Assembly: GCA_037179385.1 (NCBI GenBank)
Contig: CM074187.1
Span: forward strand, 48,146,879 to 48,210,878
Length of the DNA stretch: 64,000 nucleotides
Direction of reading: 5' to 3'
Source of the DNA: Holothuria scabra
Lineage: Eukaryota > Echinodermata > Holothuroidea > Aspidochirotida > Holothuriidae
The notes under the pieces: model-generated
Seen by the model: the letters and a program-made list of their open reading frames with translations, nothing else
Databases searched by the model: none
Told to the model about the DNA's origin: nothing
Position numbers and translations under genes: made by a program
Shown here: positions 35,047 to 48,328 of the stretch, in pieces
How the letters are laid out: each line of letters starts with the position of its first letter
Numbering within the stretch: position 1 is the stretch's first letter

Positions 35047-36470
35047 AAGCCCGTTGAAAAGGTTCAGCGTTGGTTGTAGCGTTACGGTGTTTGAATCCTA
35101 GCTGAAGAAAGACCGCTGCTCCGAACACCCAACCCGGAAGGTGAAGAGGTCAACCGAACATCCTTTGTCGACTGTCCGAGGACAACGGAGAATCACCGAG
35201 GATCACCGAAGCTACATAAAGTCACTTCTTCGATCTGTATAATACATTCCGATTCCTTAATAGCTATTAGGGAACACTTAGTTGAGGGCCAACCGATTTA
35301 TTTGCACAAATGAAACAATTGTGTCACTTCATCATGTAATCTTCCATCACTTTACCCAAAAGTCTTTGCAGATATCACTTGAAGAAGGTAATTTCAAGCT
35401 TGACTGGACGGTTGAAATGCTCTAAATACCATATTTCGTTTGGTTGATTTGACTTTAGAGACATTTGATGATCCACATGGAAATCTATTTACTAACATTG
35501 ATATCACATACACTGCATTTGTTACCGATGTAGTAACTTTCAACCACTTTCGAGCGGCCACATTGCCTTCATTAAAAAACTGCCTTTTCTGGACTCCAGT
35601 GTAATTTTCATTTTGAAGCAAATCATCCTCTGGAAAATAAAAAAATTGAGTTGATATCATATTAATATAGTTTTGTCAGCTTAATGCCCATGTCATAACA
35701 TGTGTTCCATTCTTCCATCCTGTCGAAATAATGAAGAACCTAATTTAATACGAATCGGTTTGCCAGTATTCAAAGATAGCACAATGTAGCTATGGCTATC
35801 ATCAAAATCGTAAAAATCCTTTTAAAAGCTGAAGAGGCGATTTAAGCCCGAGTAGGGAAACTCATTGAAAGCAAGGGATGAAAAATATGAAAACTAGAGA
35901 ATGTTTGCCCATATGCAGACCTTTTGCATTGACGAAACACCGACGTCAGCCTCGGGGCAAAGCTATGGAACACGTGGCCGCACGCATAATAATTCGCCAT
36001 GTACGTGTATTCGACTCGGCGCGTACTCGACGGGTTGACAAATTAACTGTCTGCATGTGTCTTAATTAATTTGTTTCTTTCTCAAAGAGGGGCGTACCTT
36101 TTGCTTTGTGACATCATATGCATAAGGTTATTATAATCTGATCGAGGTAATGCCCCTGACTTTTGTCCACTGGACTTTTTACCATTTTCGAGTTTGGATG
36201 TTCGGGTTTAAATTATCTCCATTTCGATCTGTGGGATCAAGCAAGTGCCTTGCATTTTTGTTGTTGTTGTGGAAAAAGATGGGGACAATCCCATCCATTT
36301 TAAAAATAAGGTTGCAGGACATCTCGCTGGTCTCTCACCAGTAACAGCTGCTCGGATATTTTCCATGTTGATATGTGCCTTTCAAATTGCGTAATTGTAT
36401 TAGAGAAATACCAACCTGTTGTGGCTTTACTTTTGTGTAATGTTATTTTTAAATAAACGTCACAGTACAG
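35047..36470 (+). other. TGFBR2: Probable TGFBR2 3' untranslated region and downstream DNA
   Basis: Non-coding after the stop. AATAAA candidates lie at 35637-35642 and about 36449-36454. Which one is used cannot be told from sequence. Confidence 0.4.
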
Positions 36471-36617
36471 AAAAAGCGCCCTCTAATGGAGGCAAGTCCG
36501 TATCACTGCACCTTCCACCAACAAATACAGACAGCTGATTGAGCACCGGTTAGATATTTTTCTATGCGATGTCTACGTCGAGCATACAGCGTGGGTCATT
36601 GTTCTTCCTCCATGAAG

Positions 36618-36635
36618 TGACGTCACGTGACGTCA
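36618..36635. promoter_or_regulatory. CRE / E-box / CRE palindrome
   Basis: TGACGTCACGTGACGTCA is a perfect 18-bp palindrome that contains two CREB/ATF sites overlapping one CACGTG E-box. No gene start is recognised nearby, so function is only suggested. Confidence 0.35.
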
Positions 36636-38022
36636 TTTTAAAAGGTCCTTTTGGGATTGTTAATATTTAAAGAAAGAATTGATGGTGGGATTTAATGAGT
36701 TAATTATTGCTGCTGCAGTTTCCCAAGTAATCCGAAGGTTTATTTAACTTCCCTGTCAGGAATTTTGAAGGTATGCGGTATGCAGGCAGGACAGTTGTTT
36801 CAGTTAACATCAGTGGAACTGGAACAATTCAGTATTTAGTTCGCGCATGTGTCAAACAATTTCCATCTCTTAGCCGAGGTATATTCTCTCAGGGAGTTAT
36901 TAGGACTTAACCCCCCTCCCACGTTTCTGTTAAATACGTCATATCAGATGAGAGGCAGTCTTGGGCATCTTCCGGCTCTAAAGTGAAAGCCAGGCAACAA
37001 GAGAAAGTTTTCCTTACGTAAATAAAAAATGTACTGAGCAATGGGTTAACAATAACGGCACAGAAGTTACATTCTAATAATTGTTAAGCATTGTTGGATA
37101 GTTGAATCTGCCACGGCAACAAAAGAAATGCATGTAAGGCTTTGATATCTCCCGCAACTGGTAACGTATTATCGCACAGGTGTGCTGTTTTGCCATGTTG
37201 TGTTTATATTCGTCAGGACAGTGAGCTTCCTAAATTGTAGCTCCCTGATATGAACAGCTTTGCCGCGTCCTGGGTTGTGTTTTTACTGGACGGTCAGGAC
37301 CACCAAAGTTCATCAAAACTCCTTCAGGACATTTGTTTGCTTTGCTCGGTTGGCTCGGGCGAACATTTGAAAAGTAGCCCAGCGGTATGGAGGCTGACAC
37401 GTTTAGAGTAAGTTTGAAATAATATGGACCGTTTATTTCTCTTCTACCTCGCCATTACACTGCTTACGGGCCAACGCTGGAGGTACTGGGGACACTGGGA
37501 GTGGGCATGTCCCCTTAAAATATCAGAGTAGGGATACATTTTTATTTCTTCAATTTACCTCTCCCTTTAAGGCCTTACCTCTAACATAAGGCTGATGGGC
37601 TATAGCTATGTGCAAACTGAAAACTTCGTGCAAAATGCAAGTTATAACAAAGATTTGCGACACAGTCGGGCAATAATTTACCATCTCTTCTACAACCAAA
37701 TTCGGGCAACGGTAATGAAAATCGAGAAAAGATGTTAGAAATAAAGCCATTATTGTATCTTAAATTTAGCCAACAGACGCAATAGCGTAAACAACATTGG
37801 AATGTTTTCAATTCCTTTGTATAGTTATTCTCCCGAAAAGAAAACACTATTTCATCCAATGGTAGTGTAAACTTCAGTTCATCTGGTAATTTTCTGATCA
37901 TTTAGTTTGTATGTTTAAGTTTAGTTGGCAAGTATCATGAAAATTTAAAGTGAGCTACTGGTGAAGCTGTCGAAATGAGGGCGGGTCGAGATTCGTTCAT
38001 GCATATTGGAATGGCGCTACAT
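36636..38022. other. No gene recognised; degraded hAT-like sequence
   Basis: 37480-37920 resembles the interior of the 23599 element, including GGCATGTCCCCTTAAAAT and GTAATTTTCTGATCA near the right side. The minus frame at 37581-37901 belongs to that relic. Confidence 0.4.
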
Positions 38023-38404
38023 CACGGACTTATATACATGGACAGAGCATGTAACGTGTTTGTCCTATCCGTAGATTGTCGCCACCGACGGGGACAAAAA
38101 AAGTCCCACCAAGATGGCCGCCGTGAACCTATAAATCGTCTGATTTGACGACGACTGTGTAATATTTTAAGCAAAAGTTCAACTTGAATGGGAAATAATA
38201 TAATATTCCTGCAATAAGTGAAGTGGTTTTGACCTTACCTTGCCATATTTTAAAAATATTTCAAAATATGGCAATATACTTGAGCAAGTCCAAACTTTCA
38301 CACAAAACCATAGCAGACGACCATCTTGGTGCGCTTTTTCTCACACTACGGCAGCGACAATGTACCGCGCAGTATGCTCTGTTCATGTATAGGAAGTCCA
38401 TGTG
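38023..38404. mobile_element. 382-bp MITE, copy 2 of the 18757 family
   Basis: Inverted ends CACGGACTTATATACATGG and CATGTATAGGAAGTCCATGTG. CTACAT is repeated at both flanks (38017-38022 and 38405-38410). Direct-orientation match to 18757-19144 along its full length, with CCAAGATGG and CCATCTTGG words near each end. Confidence 0.8.
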
Positions 38405-38692
38405 CTACATATACTTAATAATCTCATATAATACTTGGCAAAAGTCAGTATGTGCAGTGCTGTGTAATAATGTGCCACGATGACGTCACAGGTTTCCCAA
38501 ACGCATTTTATAACTACAAAAAGAAAAATTGTTTGGAAATTATTACGACCCAAGGCCCCATTTGCCTTCGTTCATTTATAACAGTGTTTTCCAGATGATC
38601 AAAATGCCTCAGCACTAGCATGGTTAATACGTCCTTCTAGCTGAATTACAGTGCCAGTAGGGATACCGTTTCTCAGTCAGTGCCAAATTTAG

Positions 38693-38805
38693 CCTGCGTA
38701 GCTCCTCTGTGGTTGCAGCCCCCTTTAGGCTGCCGTCCCTCAAAAGCCTGCGTAGCGCCTTTGTGGCTGCAGCTTCTTTTAGGCTGCCGCCCCTCAGAGC
38801 CTGCC
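38693..38805. repeat. Tandem repeat of about 57 bp, two units
   Basis: Two adjacent units, each GCCTGCGTAGC followed by TGTGG.TGCAGC and TTTAGGCTGCC. Single related units lie at 3120-3160, 14112-14180 (inverted) and 47010. Confidence 0.65.
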
Positions 38806-39070
38806 GGCGATGGTCAGAAATTCCGATCAATGAGCCCAAAAGTTGATCGCCTTAATATTCATTAGCACTCACCACAATTGGTCTATTCCTGAGGTAGGCG
38901 GTGCTCAACGACTTAATCTTGGCAATTCAGTACGTTGAACACAAAGACGTTTAAACGAAACATAAACATAGGCTTATTACGTCCGTTAAAAGCTATAAAT
39001 TTAGATGGAATTCTTGATCATGGACAGCCTCTTTCAAACAAGAGCAACTTTCATCAAAATGTTGTTTTTT

Positions 39071-39117
39071 CATAGCGATGAGCTGGACGAAAAAAATTCG
39101 TCCGCCCCGCGGGCTAT
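39071..39117. repeat. Short repeat with GGACGAAAAAAATTCGTCC hairpin
   Basis: Near-identical to 3160-3205. In this copy GGACGAA and TTCGTCC form a short perfect stem. Confidence 0.6.
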
Positions 39118-39289
39118 GCCAAATTCAGTTCCTAAATTTGCGTTGATATCCGTGGTAGAAAAATCACTTGTGCAAAGGTGGAACTCTATATTTCAATAAC
39201 ATGAATATCGTAATTGCAGTGTAAATAATTTCAACAAACCTTGAAGATCCCGTAGTGTGTACACATTCTAGGTGGGCCCAAATAATTTC

Positions 39290-39610
39290 GGGGCATCCCA
39301 CGAGACCGGAAATCAATCAAGGCTCAATGAAAAAGGGTCCACGAGACCGAAAGTAGGAAAATGTTTGCGAGACCGAAACTGAGAAAAGGTTTGCGCAACT
39401 GACATGAAAACGCTGACCTGTATTCATTTCCAGGGTTGCGGGCCTATTTTCATTTTTGGTCTTGAGAACCTTTTCTCATTTTCGATCTCGCGTCGTCGAT
39501 TTTCTTTTCGGTCTCGTGAACCCCTTTTGATTTTGGGTATGGCGGGCCTCAGGTCTTTTGAAACCTATTACATTTGCGGTCTCGTAAACCTTCGGACTCG
39601 CGGGCTGTAG
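39290..39610. repeat. GAGACCG fold-back array
   Basis: The left half has three direct GAGACCG units preceded by GTTTGC or GTCCAC; the right half carries the complementary CGGTCTCGTAAACC and TCTCGC units. The whole can fold as a stem with repeated 24-35 bp steps. The 39404-39610 frame is part of this array. Confidence 0.6.
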
Positions 39611-41630
39611 CCATAATTTCAACTCAATATTGAGGTGAAGTTAGTTCAATGGTGTTCCTTTGAAACGAATGAGAAATTACTGAAGTTCGATCAAACACTG
39701 CTCGATTTTTTTCAGATTTTGATCATTTATTTCGTGTCCTCTCAATATTTCTTGTTTCTATATTCTACTTCGATTTTCGTGAATTTGTCCATGCATTTTG
39801 CGTGAAACGGTATACTCCTGTCTTAATGAGGTACTGGTTTGAAACTAAACAATCCAGGCGTCTCCAAACTACTGAAAATTGTTTTCATTTTGAAAATTTT
39901 TGCTTACACTTTAGCCAGAAGATTTAAAAAATTACTAGTGTCCATTGGGTTGTGTTTAAGCGCGAGAAGGCCCAACCTGCATGCAGGCTATAAAAATATA
40001 AAAACGTGGAGCAGTGACTCTTCGAATGATGTGACTGCTACTATATCAAATGATACTGACTTAGTTTCACTAGTGTCCTGACTGGATCACTTTTCATACT
40101 AACATCGATAGTTTTATGCGAAACTAACAAGTTTTTTATTTCTTCTGACATATTTTTTGCCTATTTATAAGGTCAACAAAAATCAGTTGGACCTATAATT
40201 TATATTAACGCTTTCAGCTGTTTAATATGCTATAGCACATTTCCTTATCAAGTTCCCCTCAGAATCATAGTGAATTAAGAGACATGTAAGCTTAGTAATA
40301 AGTACTTTTTGAGTTCATGCTGTTTCATAATTAGTGTACCTTTGGCAGACCCTCTTGGAGATGCGAGTGTACCTGTCTAACGATGCCACGATGTACATAT
40401 GTATTATGTTGCTGTTCATCTAGTGGTTGAAGACTTAACGCACAAAGTAATTACAATAGCCTTAGGGAATGTAAGAGACAACCTGTGTGCTCGTTTCGCG
40501 GAATGGCTTCTTTTATTTTATATTCTGAGCATTTACGCCGCTTATGTTACGACAGGTACGTAAAGCGTAGAAGTCGAATTGTGCGGTGTGTATCATAATG
40601 AAAATGAATGTACATTGGACAATATGGAGAGATTTGCATACTAAGATGTACTTTTCCATGCTATTTGGCTTACTCGAGCCTTGCCCGGAGTATGCTCAGG
40701 CTGTCGCCTACGCACATTGACAGACGTTTTGTTCCACGTGACAATGTGCACTTCTCTACAAAGCCTTTCTCCGCCTATTGTTTCTACCATCTTATATTTT
40801 TTATCAAGACACTTTTCTATCTTGTATACTTATAATGGACCAACTGTAAATAATGTAAAAAGTTTAACCTATGGTGAGGTGTGTCAAGGATTAAAAATAT
40901 ACATATGAAAGTAGAAATAAAAACGAACACGGATTGTCTTTTGCGTTAGTCTCATGTTTCGATTTACGTGCTTTCCAAACGTTCAACATTCATCGATATT
41001 TAAGCCTACTTACTCCCAGTAAAACAATAAAAACAAATAAAACCGGGAAGGGCTATGACTGGAGTTTTGACTTGCCATTTAAGACTATAGTCCTCTCTAG
41101 TTGGAATACAAGAATTTTGCGAATAAGGGGGGGGGGGGCGGTCGGGTAAGGGACAATTCCATTTGAAAGAGAGTGGAGATAATCTTATCATACTGAGAAG
41201 CTGGCAATTTTGAATAACCTTCCTTTTCCCTGACAAGCTGATGCATAGCAGACATATTAATTATCTTGTCTGAGTCATGTGTAAAGGAAGGGCGCGATTA
41301 CTTATTGACTTGTAGAGATCCTATAGTGGTATAATTGAAGTTTCTTTATATAAAGTTAGAAAGGATTTAGCGACACACAAACACTAATGTGATATATAGT
41401 GTCATTTCTGTTCAAGCCCTCCCATGTAGTCGGATCTTACGACAGGCAGGGAATACAGTGGGCATATTCTACAACCCCTAGCCCACCGGGGTTCTATATT
41501 TGGAGAACAGCGGAGAACAGCGAAATACAAGTTGGAGGTACAAAACTCGCAGGCCACACATTTTCGTCAATCTTAACCCAACGGGGGGGGGGGGTGGTGG
41601 TAGCCACTTACATAAAAAGTTTACCGTGTT
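39611..41630. other. No gene recognised
   Basis: AT-rich DNA with short domain-free frames. G-runs lie near 41127 and 41584. Confidence 0.45.
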
Positions 41631-42194
41631 AAAGTGTACCTTAAGTCAAAAAATTCAAAAAATATATCTTAATGACCACAAAAAATGCATTTTAACAGTC
41701 CAACTCCCATCTTTGTAGGACATTCCTGAGCTGAGATATTAAATGTTGAAGTTTATTCACTCAAATTAAAACGGTACATTGCGCAATAATTTGTGATGTC
41801 ATTCTTGTACTACTCAAATTACAATCTTTGTATTTCTTTGCTTTTCCGAACGTTACTGCACCTTGTACCGAGGTGTGATAGCACTCTTACTCTTATGAGG
41901 TGATGCAATTAATTAAGCCCTCCTTGCGCAATATGCTATGCAAGCAAACAGAAAGTGTTCAAGGTCATAAAAACATTTTTAATTTTAAAGGAAAACAAAG
42001 CATGTTATGTGAGTTGTACAACAAGAAAGTCACAAATTATTGCCCAATAGACCAATTTGTTTTAAGTGAATAAACTTCAACATTTTATATCTCAGCTCAG
42101 GAATGTCATATGAAGATGGGAGTCAGACTGTTAGAATTCTTTTTTCATTCTCTTAAATATATATTTTTGAATTTTTTGACTTGAGGTGCACTTT
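41631..42194. mobile_element. 564-bp fold-back element with long inverted arms
   Basis: AAAGTGTACCTTAAGTCAAA at the left is complementary, with few changes, to TTTGACTTGAGGTGCACTTT ending at 42194. Arm similarity continues inward for about 170 bp (TCCTGAGCTGAGATATTAAA against TTTATATCTCAGCTCAGGA). The centre is non-coding. Confidence 0.75.
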
Positions 42195-42459
42195 AAATGT
42201 TAAGGCAATTGGTATTTTTCCAGAACGTGGGGGACATGCTCCCGCCCCTTCAACTCTTGCCCATGAGGCCACGTGACATCATGAACCATTTCGTTCCCTA
42301 AACGTTTGAGGTCAATAATCGGTCTAAGGAACGTTTGCAATGCAGGCCTTCTGGTTTCACCGCTACCAAAGGTAAAACATTGGGAGAAGGAAGCAGTGTA
42401 AATTGGAAGTGGAAAGAGAGTCCTACAGAGTATGTTTTCACTTTCATCACAAGCCCCAA

Positions 42460-42620
42460 CCCTTTTGTCGGTGAGAATCTAGTGAAGAACGAATTTCGTA
42501 CAGGTAGATAAGAAGCAGCTGACGACCCACGTGTAACTGTTGCGTTAAAACACTGTTAAGTTTTGACCGGCAGTGGGCGTGGCTTACCAACTGTGACTTC
42601 AGTAAAAGCATTCTATGGAC
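42460..42620. repeat. GGCAGTGGGCGTGG repeat copy
   Basis: Shares GGCAGTGGGCGTGGCTTACC, AAAACACTGTTAAGTTTTGA and AGCAGCTGACGAC with 8583-8720 and 54474-54600. Degraded at the right edge. Confidence 0.6.
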
Positions 42621-45129
42621 TTCTGGGAGTACCATTTGTAAAAAAAAGCTCTTATTTTTGGCACGAGTCTTAAGTTGAACTTGAGCAACAATGTCGGCCT
42701 TTTCTTCAAATATTCTGTTCAATGATTTGTATCTTATATGTCACACATATCTGACAACCTCCCTGGTAATACTTCCGATCTGTGGGATCGGCCCAGCGCT
42801 CCAAAATTAGTTTTGGAAATCATTAACTTGTAATATGAGCAACGCACATGCAAACAGGCAAAAAATAACACTAAGGAATAATACTAAATTATCAGATGTG
42901 ACTTAATGCATTTGTTAAGTTCAGTGCTCTTTTGCCAAACGAGGGACCCGGGACCGGAACCCTTATTAGACTATTGAAGAGGCATTCATAGTTTGACAGA
43001 ATAGTAACATTTTGTTCCAGCACCTCGTTTTTCCCTTCTTAACAGATTGTTTACTAGAGGACAAGAAATATTTTAGAAATCTTTCAGATTAGAAATTTTG
43101 TGTTAATTGCTGTTGAATGTCGAATTTCTGAATATCTGTCGTCTGTCGGATGACAAAATTCCACAGATGCAAGACTATACACAACCTACACTACACTGTA
43201 AACAATCACTACGTTAGCAGGGGCTGTGATCCTGGGGGGGGGGGGGGCAGGGGGCAATCACCCCAACAATAAAAATATAGGGTAGGCAAATATATTGTTT
43301 TGCGCCCCCCCCCCCTCCAACATATATTATATCATTCGGGCAGATTAAAAAAACAGCAGGCATTTGTGACACCAGTGTGGTTTTCCAAACTTTTTCATAA
43401 AATTCTCTCCAATAAAAGCTCAATATTTGTAATTATCTGTCTCCAAAAAGCAACAGTTTCCTCGAGCATTGCTCGCTGTATATTACAATTCCTAATGCAG
43501 TATTGCTCTCTCATAAATCAGTTTGGTAAACTTTACCAAGCTCTGGAGAAGACAAAATCGGAAATTTGCCATATGTGACACCAGATCCTCAACTGACACC
43601 GGCAACTACAGTGCTATTTCCATAACTTTCCAGTACTAAAGTTCCAAATTTTCTCCAGTATTAGCTTTTGACTTTTAAAATGTCGTTGGAGAGCCTCAAT
43701 TCTTATGCCTCATGCATACAAAAGCGAACTTTGGTTGCCCAGCAATGCCAGTAAGAAATGCAGTTTCTTCAATAATCCCCCAAAATATCAAAAAATTTTA
43801 CCGGAAACCCAGGATCAAAAATTTTCTGCAACACAAGCTCCATATTTTCAAATATTTGCTTAAAAATGACAAAAAAAATCGGCGTGCTTCCGCGCTCCAC
43901 AAACCACATGCTGCTGCATCATGTGGTGTTGAAACTTCAAAAAAAAAAAAGGAAAAATGAAAAATTTGGCTTGGATTGCTGATATAGACGAGTCCGGTCA
44001 CGGGCACGATCTGAGGCTCCGGCTGTTCCAAAATTTCTACCCCAATTCCACAAAAAAGATCAACCCCCTGTACGCTAGCAAATATTTGCATTCATGCCAG
44101 ACGTTCTTCGAATGGTTAAGTACTTTTAATTTAGGCCTATGTATAAAACGACTGATCTCCGATTTTTTCTTTTGTTGTCTTCATGTAGGATCTTTTACTT
44201 GCATAATTCTAAAAGTTTGCTGGGCAAGTATAACTCGTTCAACGTTTAGTAAGCACAATAATCAACTCTTTTGTTGGTTTGGTATTGACATACCATTATC
44301 TCTGACTCGCTGGCTGTTGTTTTTATCTTGATGCATCGTATTGACCAGCTTGTTAAGTTTGGCAGGTTTGGAACTCAACAACTTAACACTCCTACTGTTG
44401 TAATAGACTTTGATGCTGGTTTCGTTCTGTTATTTATGTTCTGATGAAAGGACTGGTGTCCGTCTCCTGCTTTTGCTATCATCGTGTAAGATCTTATTTT
44501 GCCAAACTTGCTGGTAAAGTTATTTGATAAAAGTTTCCTGACGTCTACATGGTTCTCTTTACCTTGAATTCATTTTCCAGAAGTTTCTAAGGCGGAAGTT
44601 TTCCACTTTCAATTTAGGTTACTTCATCTATATAGTTGCTAAAAGTCCTGTGCGTTGTAAATCAATCAGACATTGATATTAAAAAATCGAACATCCATAA
44701 GGTCGAGGGGCGCCCACCGATGAACCAAAATTGGCTGTGAGCTCCTATTTTAGGTTTAGGTGTTTAAAACCCTGCTCTAAAACCCCCTACAGGCAATACT
44801 CGCCCCCTTTGACCCAAATTCCAAAGTTCCGCCAATAATTAGCACTTTTCTAATGTAAGGGAATGAACCGTGGAACCTTTTAAGCAGGGACGGGCCAGGA
44901 TGTTTTGATAGGGGAAAGCATAAAAAACCTTACCTTTCGCAAAAACCTACAAAGGTGGTACCCCTTCCTCTTTGAGAAAAAACCCTCCAACTAGTCTAAC
45001 AAAAGTCCTTACCGCAATGTGGTGCAGTATTTTGTATTTTGAAAGTATATTTTTCTCTTGAGAAATTTTAATTTTCATTAAGTTACTTTCTCGCGACTTC
45101 TGTTTTTTAAGTTTGTAACGATTTCATAG
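42621..45129. other. No gene recognised
   Basis: Short frames only. G-run at 43236-43248 and C-run at 43304-43313. The minus frame 43798-44091 has no recognised domain. Confidence 0.45.
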
Positions 45130-45330
45130 CAGTAAGGGAGTTCGAGTCCTAGCCGGGTCATATATAAGACTTTGAAAATGAAACCTACTGCAATTGTTCT
45201 TGGTGCTCAGCATAAATAATAGAGTAGGGAAAACTAGCCAGTGCGCCACAACTGGAAAGAAGGTCGTGGCCGGCTCGACTAAAACCATTGGTTAGACACT
45301 GGGCCATAAAACTCCATCTAGATAACTACA
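45130..45330 (+). repeat. SINE copy lacking the A box
   Basis: Starts at a B-box-like GAGTTCGAGTCC and continues with AGAGTAGGGAAAACTAGCCAG, GGTCGTGGCCGGCTCGAC and CTGGGCCATAAAACTCCATC, the same order as the full SINE at 33040. Confidence 0.7.
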
Positions 45331-48328
45331 TAGCAAAGGGGACCTAGCTGTTGGACAGATAGCTGCTGGAGAGAAAAGCCATTCTGTTGAGACAAAAAAT
45401 ATTACCATGCAATCTAGTTCAATATTTTATGGACGCAAAGACCTTATTTAATTTTGGGACTGAAGAGTCTCGTCCGAAATTTTGACCGGCATTTCGCGGT
45501 TTCGTGGCTTGGGTGATTCAAATGCGAAATGGTAGTGTCATTGTAAAAGACTTTTAACTGCCGCAAACCGTGACGGATTCCTGGCGAAACGTGATAAAAG
45601 TATGTTTTACCTTATTTGCATGGCAAAACTTAAATGATTCAAGATTTGTATCGCGACAATTTCAATTAAATTCAATATAATTTCAATCTTCTACCTGATG
45701 TATGGCACGAAACAAAATTTTACCTTTTTGCTGCTGTGGAGCCCAGGTAGCTGAAAAGTTTGAAAAGTTATGGCCTATTGCAATGGATGAAACATTGAAG
45801 TAAGGTTTGAAACTCGCGGAGCACAGTCAATTTGGTTGTTTGAAAACATTGGTGATAGAACATGATTAAAATGGATCCAGGAATATGTCGAAAACACGCC
45901 TGTCAGCTCTCACTAACCCAAAACAGGGAGCGTAGGCACCCTTAGAGTAAATCGATGAGGGAAGACGGTACGGTACGTACTGCCACCCCCTGCACGTCGG
46001 TTTTACTGAAAGTCTGGCGTAGGCAGTTTTTTTTTCGTGTGGAGATTACCGGTTTGGCCTAAATCTTCGACCTCGTGGGACTGAGAGTCTGAGGAGAGAG
46101 GTTCCCGATTTACTTCGAGAAATATTTCAATACTTGTATCCCCATATGTACTAGTCATTACAAAATTGCTCTGCAAAGAACGACGACCCCCGAGATCCGT
46201 CAAACTTTCGTGAGAGGTTTTTGGTAGTTGTGTTGTCAGTCGTTTTTCGATGGTACGCGCTAACTTCTTATCTAGCTATTCCGGGGGGTCGGTATAACTC
46301 ATTCACATGAAAATGTTAACCAAACTACGATAGGTCATTAGCATTCCAACCGAACGTGGGCAGTAGTTTTAGCTAATATTGTTAGAGCCATCGATTGAGC
46401 ACTGGCATGAATGATAAGGGTAATAGTGGGAACTACTAAGACAAGTTTTGCATTACAAAGGCACGATTGCATAAACGTAGTTTGAGCTCTTGAACGACGG
46501 GCAAAAAAGCTAAAGCCCAGACATGTGTCACGTTTCGATCCAGGGAAGAAATACACCCCCCCCCCCCAACCACACACACACAAACACACACAAACCTTCT
46601 CCAAAAGAAGCAAAATGTAGAACCACTTTGTAACTCTTTGAGACGGTGAAACTAAATTCAAAAGGTGGACGTCGACACCCCCCCCCCCTTAATTTTGAAA
46701 CACGTTTTGCTCTGCTAACTGTCACAGCTGAATAAGCATTTTACGGTCCTGTGTCTGTATTCTGTATGATATGTAGCATTTTTTTCTATGTTAAAGTTTT
46801 ATGGCCCTAAAACCTGCTCCCAAAAAGTTTTTTCTATATGTCAAAGGTTTATGCATGCCCCAAGACTGCAATGAACATAGTGTACAGGCGCAAATTTGTG
46901 ATGTAAGTCTTCACTTGAGCTTCAACCCGCAAAATTTTTAATGCCTTCTGTTCATTTCGCTTTGATTGTTGTAAAAATACTCTCTTATTCTTAAAACCCT
47001 AGAAATTAGCCTGCGTAACTCCTCTTGGACTGCCGACTCTATTCTACGACGACAGTTGCTTAAGAACTCTATTAACCACGTATACCCAGCAAATCATGCA
47101 TTTGGACGGGGACCATGAATTGGTATCAATTACCAAATGCAGCTCGTAAAGTCAACCAAACATAAACAAAGAAAGGAAAACAATTGTTCTGCATGTTGAA
47201 GCACACAATCTTCCAGCTCACTGATGGAAAAAAACAGAGGATTACAGGGGACCATTTTAGATTATTCACGGTTTGTAATCTTCAAAGCACTTGTCCACCT
47301 TTTTGTGGCGGCGGCGGAGTCCCCTCAAACTGCGTTCCGTAAGAGCACGGTCAGGAAGGAAAAGTGAATATACACTCTGCGCGGTTCTTACCAATCATGA
47401 ATAGCATGCCCCAAAACATTAAAGATGACCTGCCGTCTCATGCAAATGCCGGATTCTGAATGACTTTGAAGAGTGTTAAACTGCCCACCTAAGTTTTTTT
47501 TTTTTTTTTTTGCCCAGACGATACCACTTTTAGCCATAGGAAATCCTGCTATCTGGGCAGGCCTTTTTTTTCTTTTCGTTTTTTTGAAGATTTTGGTCAT
47601 AAATGCGTCCAATCTATTGTCGCCGTTCGCTTACGTGTTCCCTTTGTTAAATAACCGCCAATACAATTAACATTCCTTTAAAAAGGCTCTGCTACAACTC
47701 ATATTAACGGTTACATCATGGATGGAATCTGCGCCGAGTGTTAAGATACATGTCTTTTTCCCTTTTCACATAGGTTGATCTCGTTTGACAGACGGGGAGG
47801 CGTGTCTTTTGTGAATATTCAAGATTGTAATTGCTATTAGCCAAGTGGACTACTACAAAACCTGAACTCACAGTGCCTTTTGGTTCAGTTATCCACCAAT
47901 TCACACGTTAACAACAGTCTGAGCCAGTATTCAACATTCAAACGGTAAGTGGGCCTACCTCAAGCTAATTAGAAAGTTTTGTTCACTCTTAGGCCTATGT
48001 GTGACATATGTATTTAGTATCTAAATTCGTTTTCAAAGTTTCGTTTCGTTTCGTTTATTTTTTTTTTTCTCTTTTCCATAAGAAATAAAAAATAGAACAA
48101 ACTTAGATTCTTTACAATTGACAAAAGAGAAAGAGGGTAGTCTAAAAAGCCTAAAGGCTTAACGAGAAGATCCACCCCCCCCCCCAAAAAAAAAAAACAA
48201 AAGTGGGGTTTTAATGCTAAATTTCTGAACACCATTTTCAGAGTATCAAGTCAAACTCGCTAAGACATATCCTTTTCAAGGTGACAATTTATTTATTGTT
48301 CGGTAGTGGCTCTCCAGATATGAGAATT
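45331..48328. other. No gene recognised
   Basis: About 3 kb without a supported exon. It contains C-runs followed by (CA)n at 46555-46590, a C-run at 46679-46688 and a T-run at 47493-47510. Confidence 0.45.

Noticed and set aside
37216..37244. CAGTGAGCT..AGCTCCCTG, a possible sixth CAGGGAG palindrome
   Set aside because: Arms have a mismatch and the flanking 7-mers do not match.
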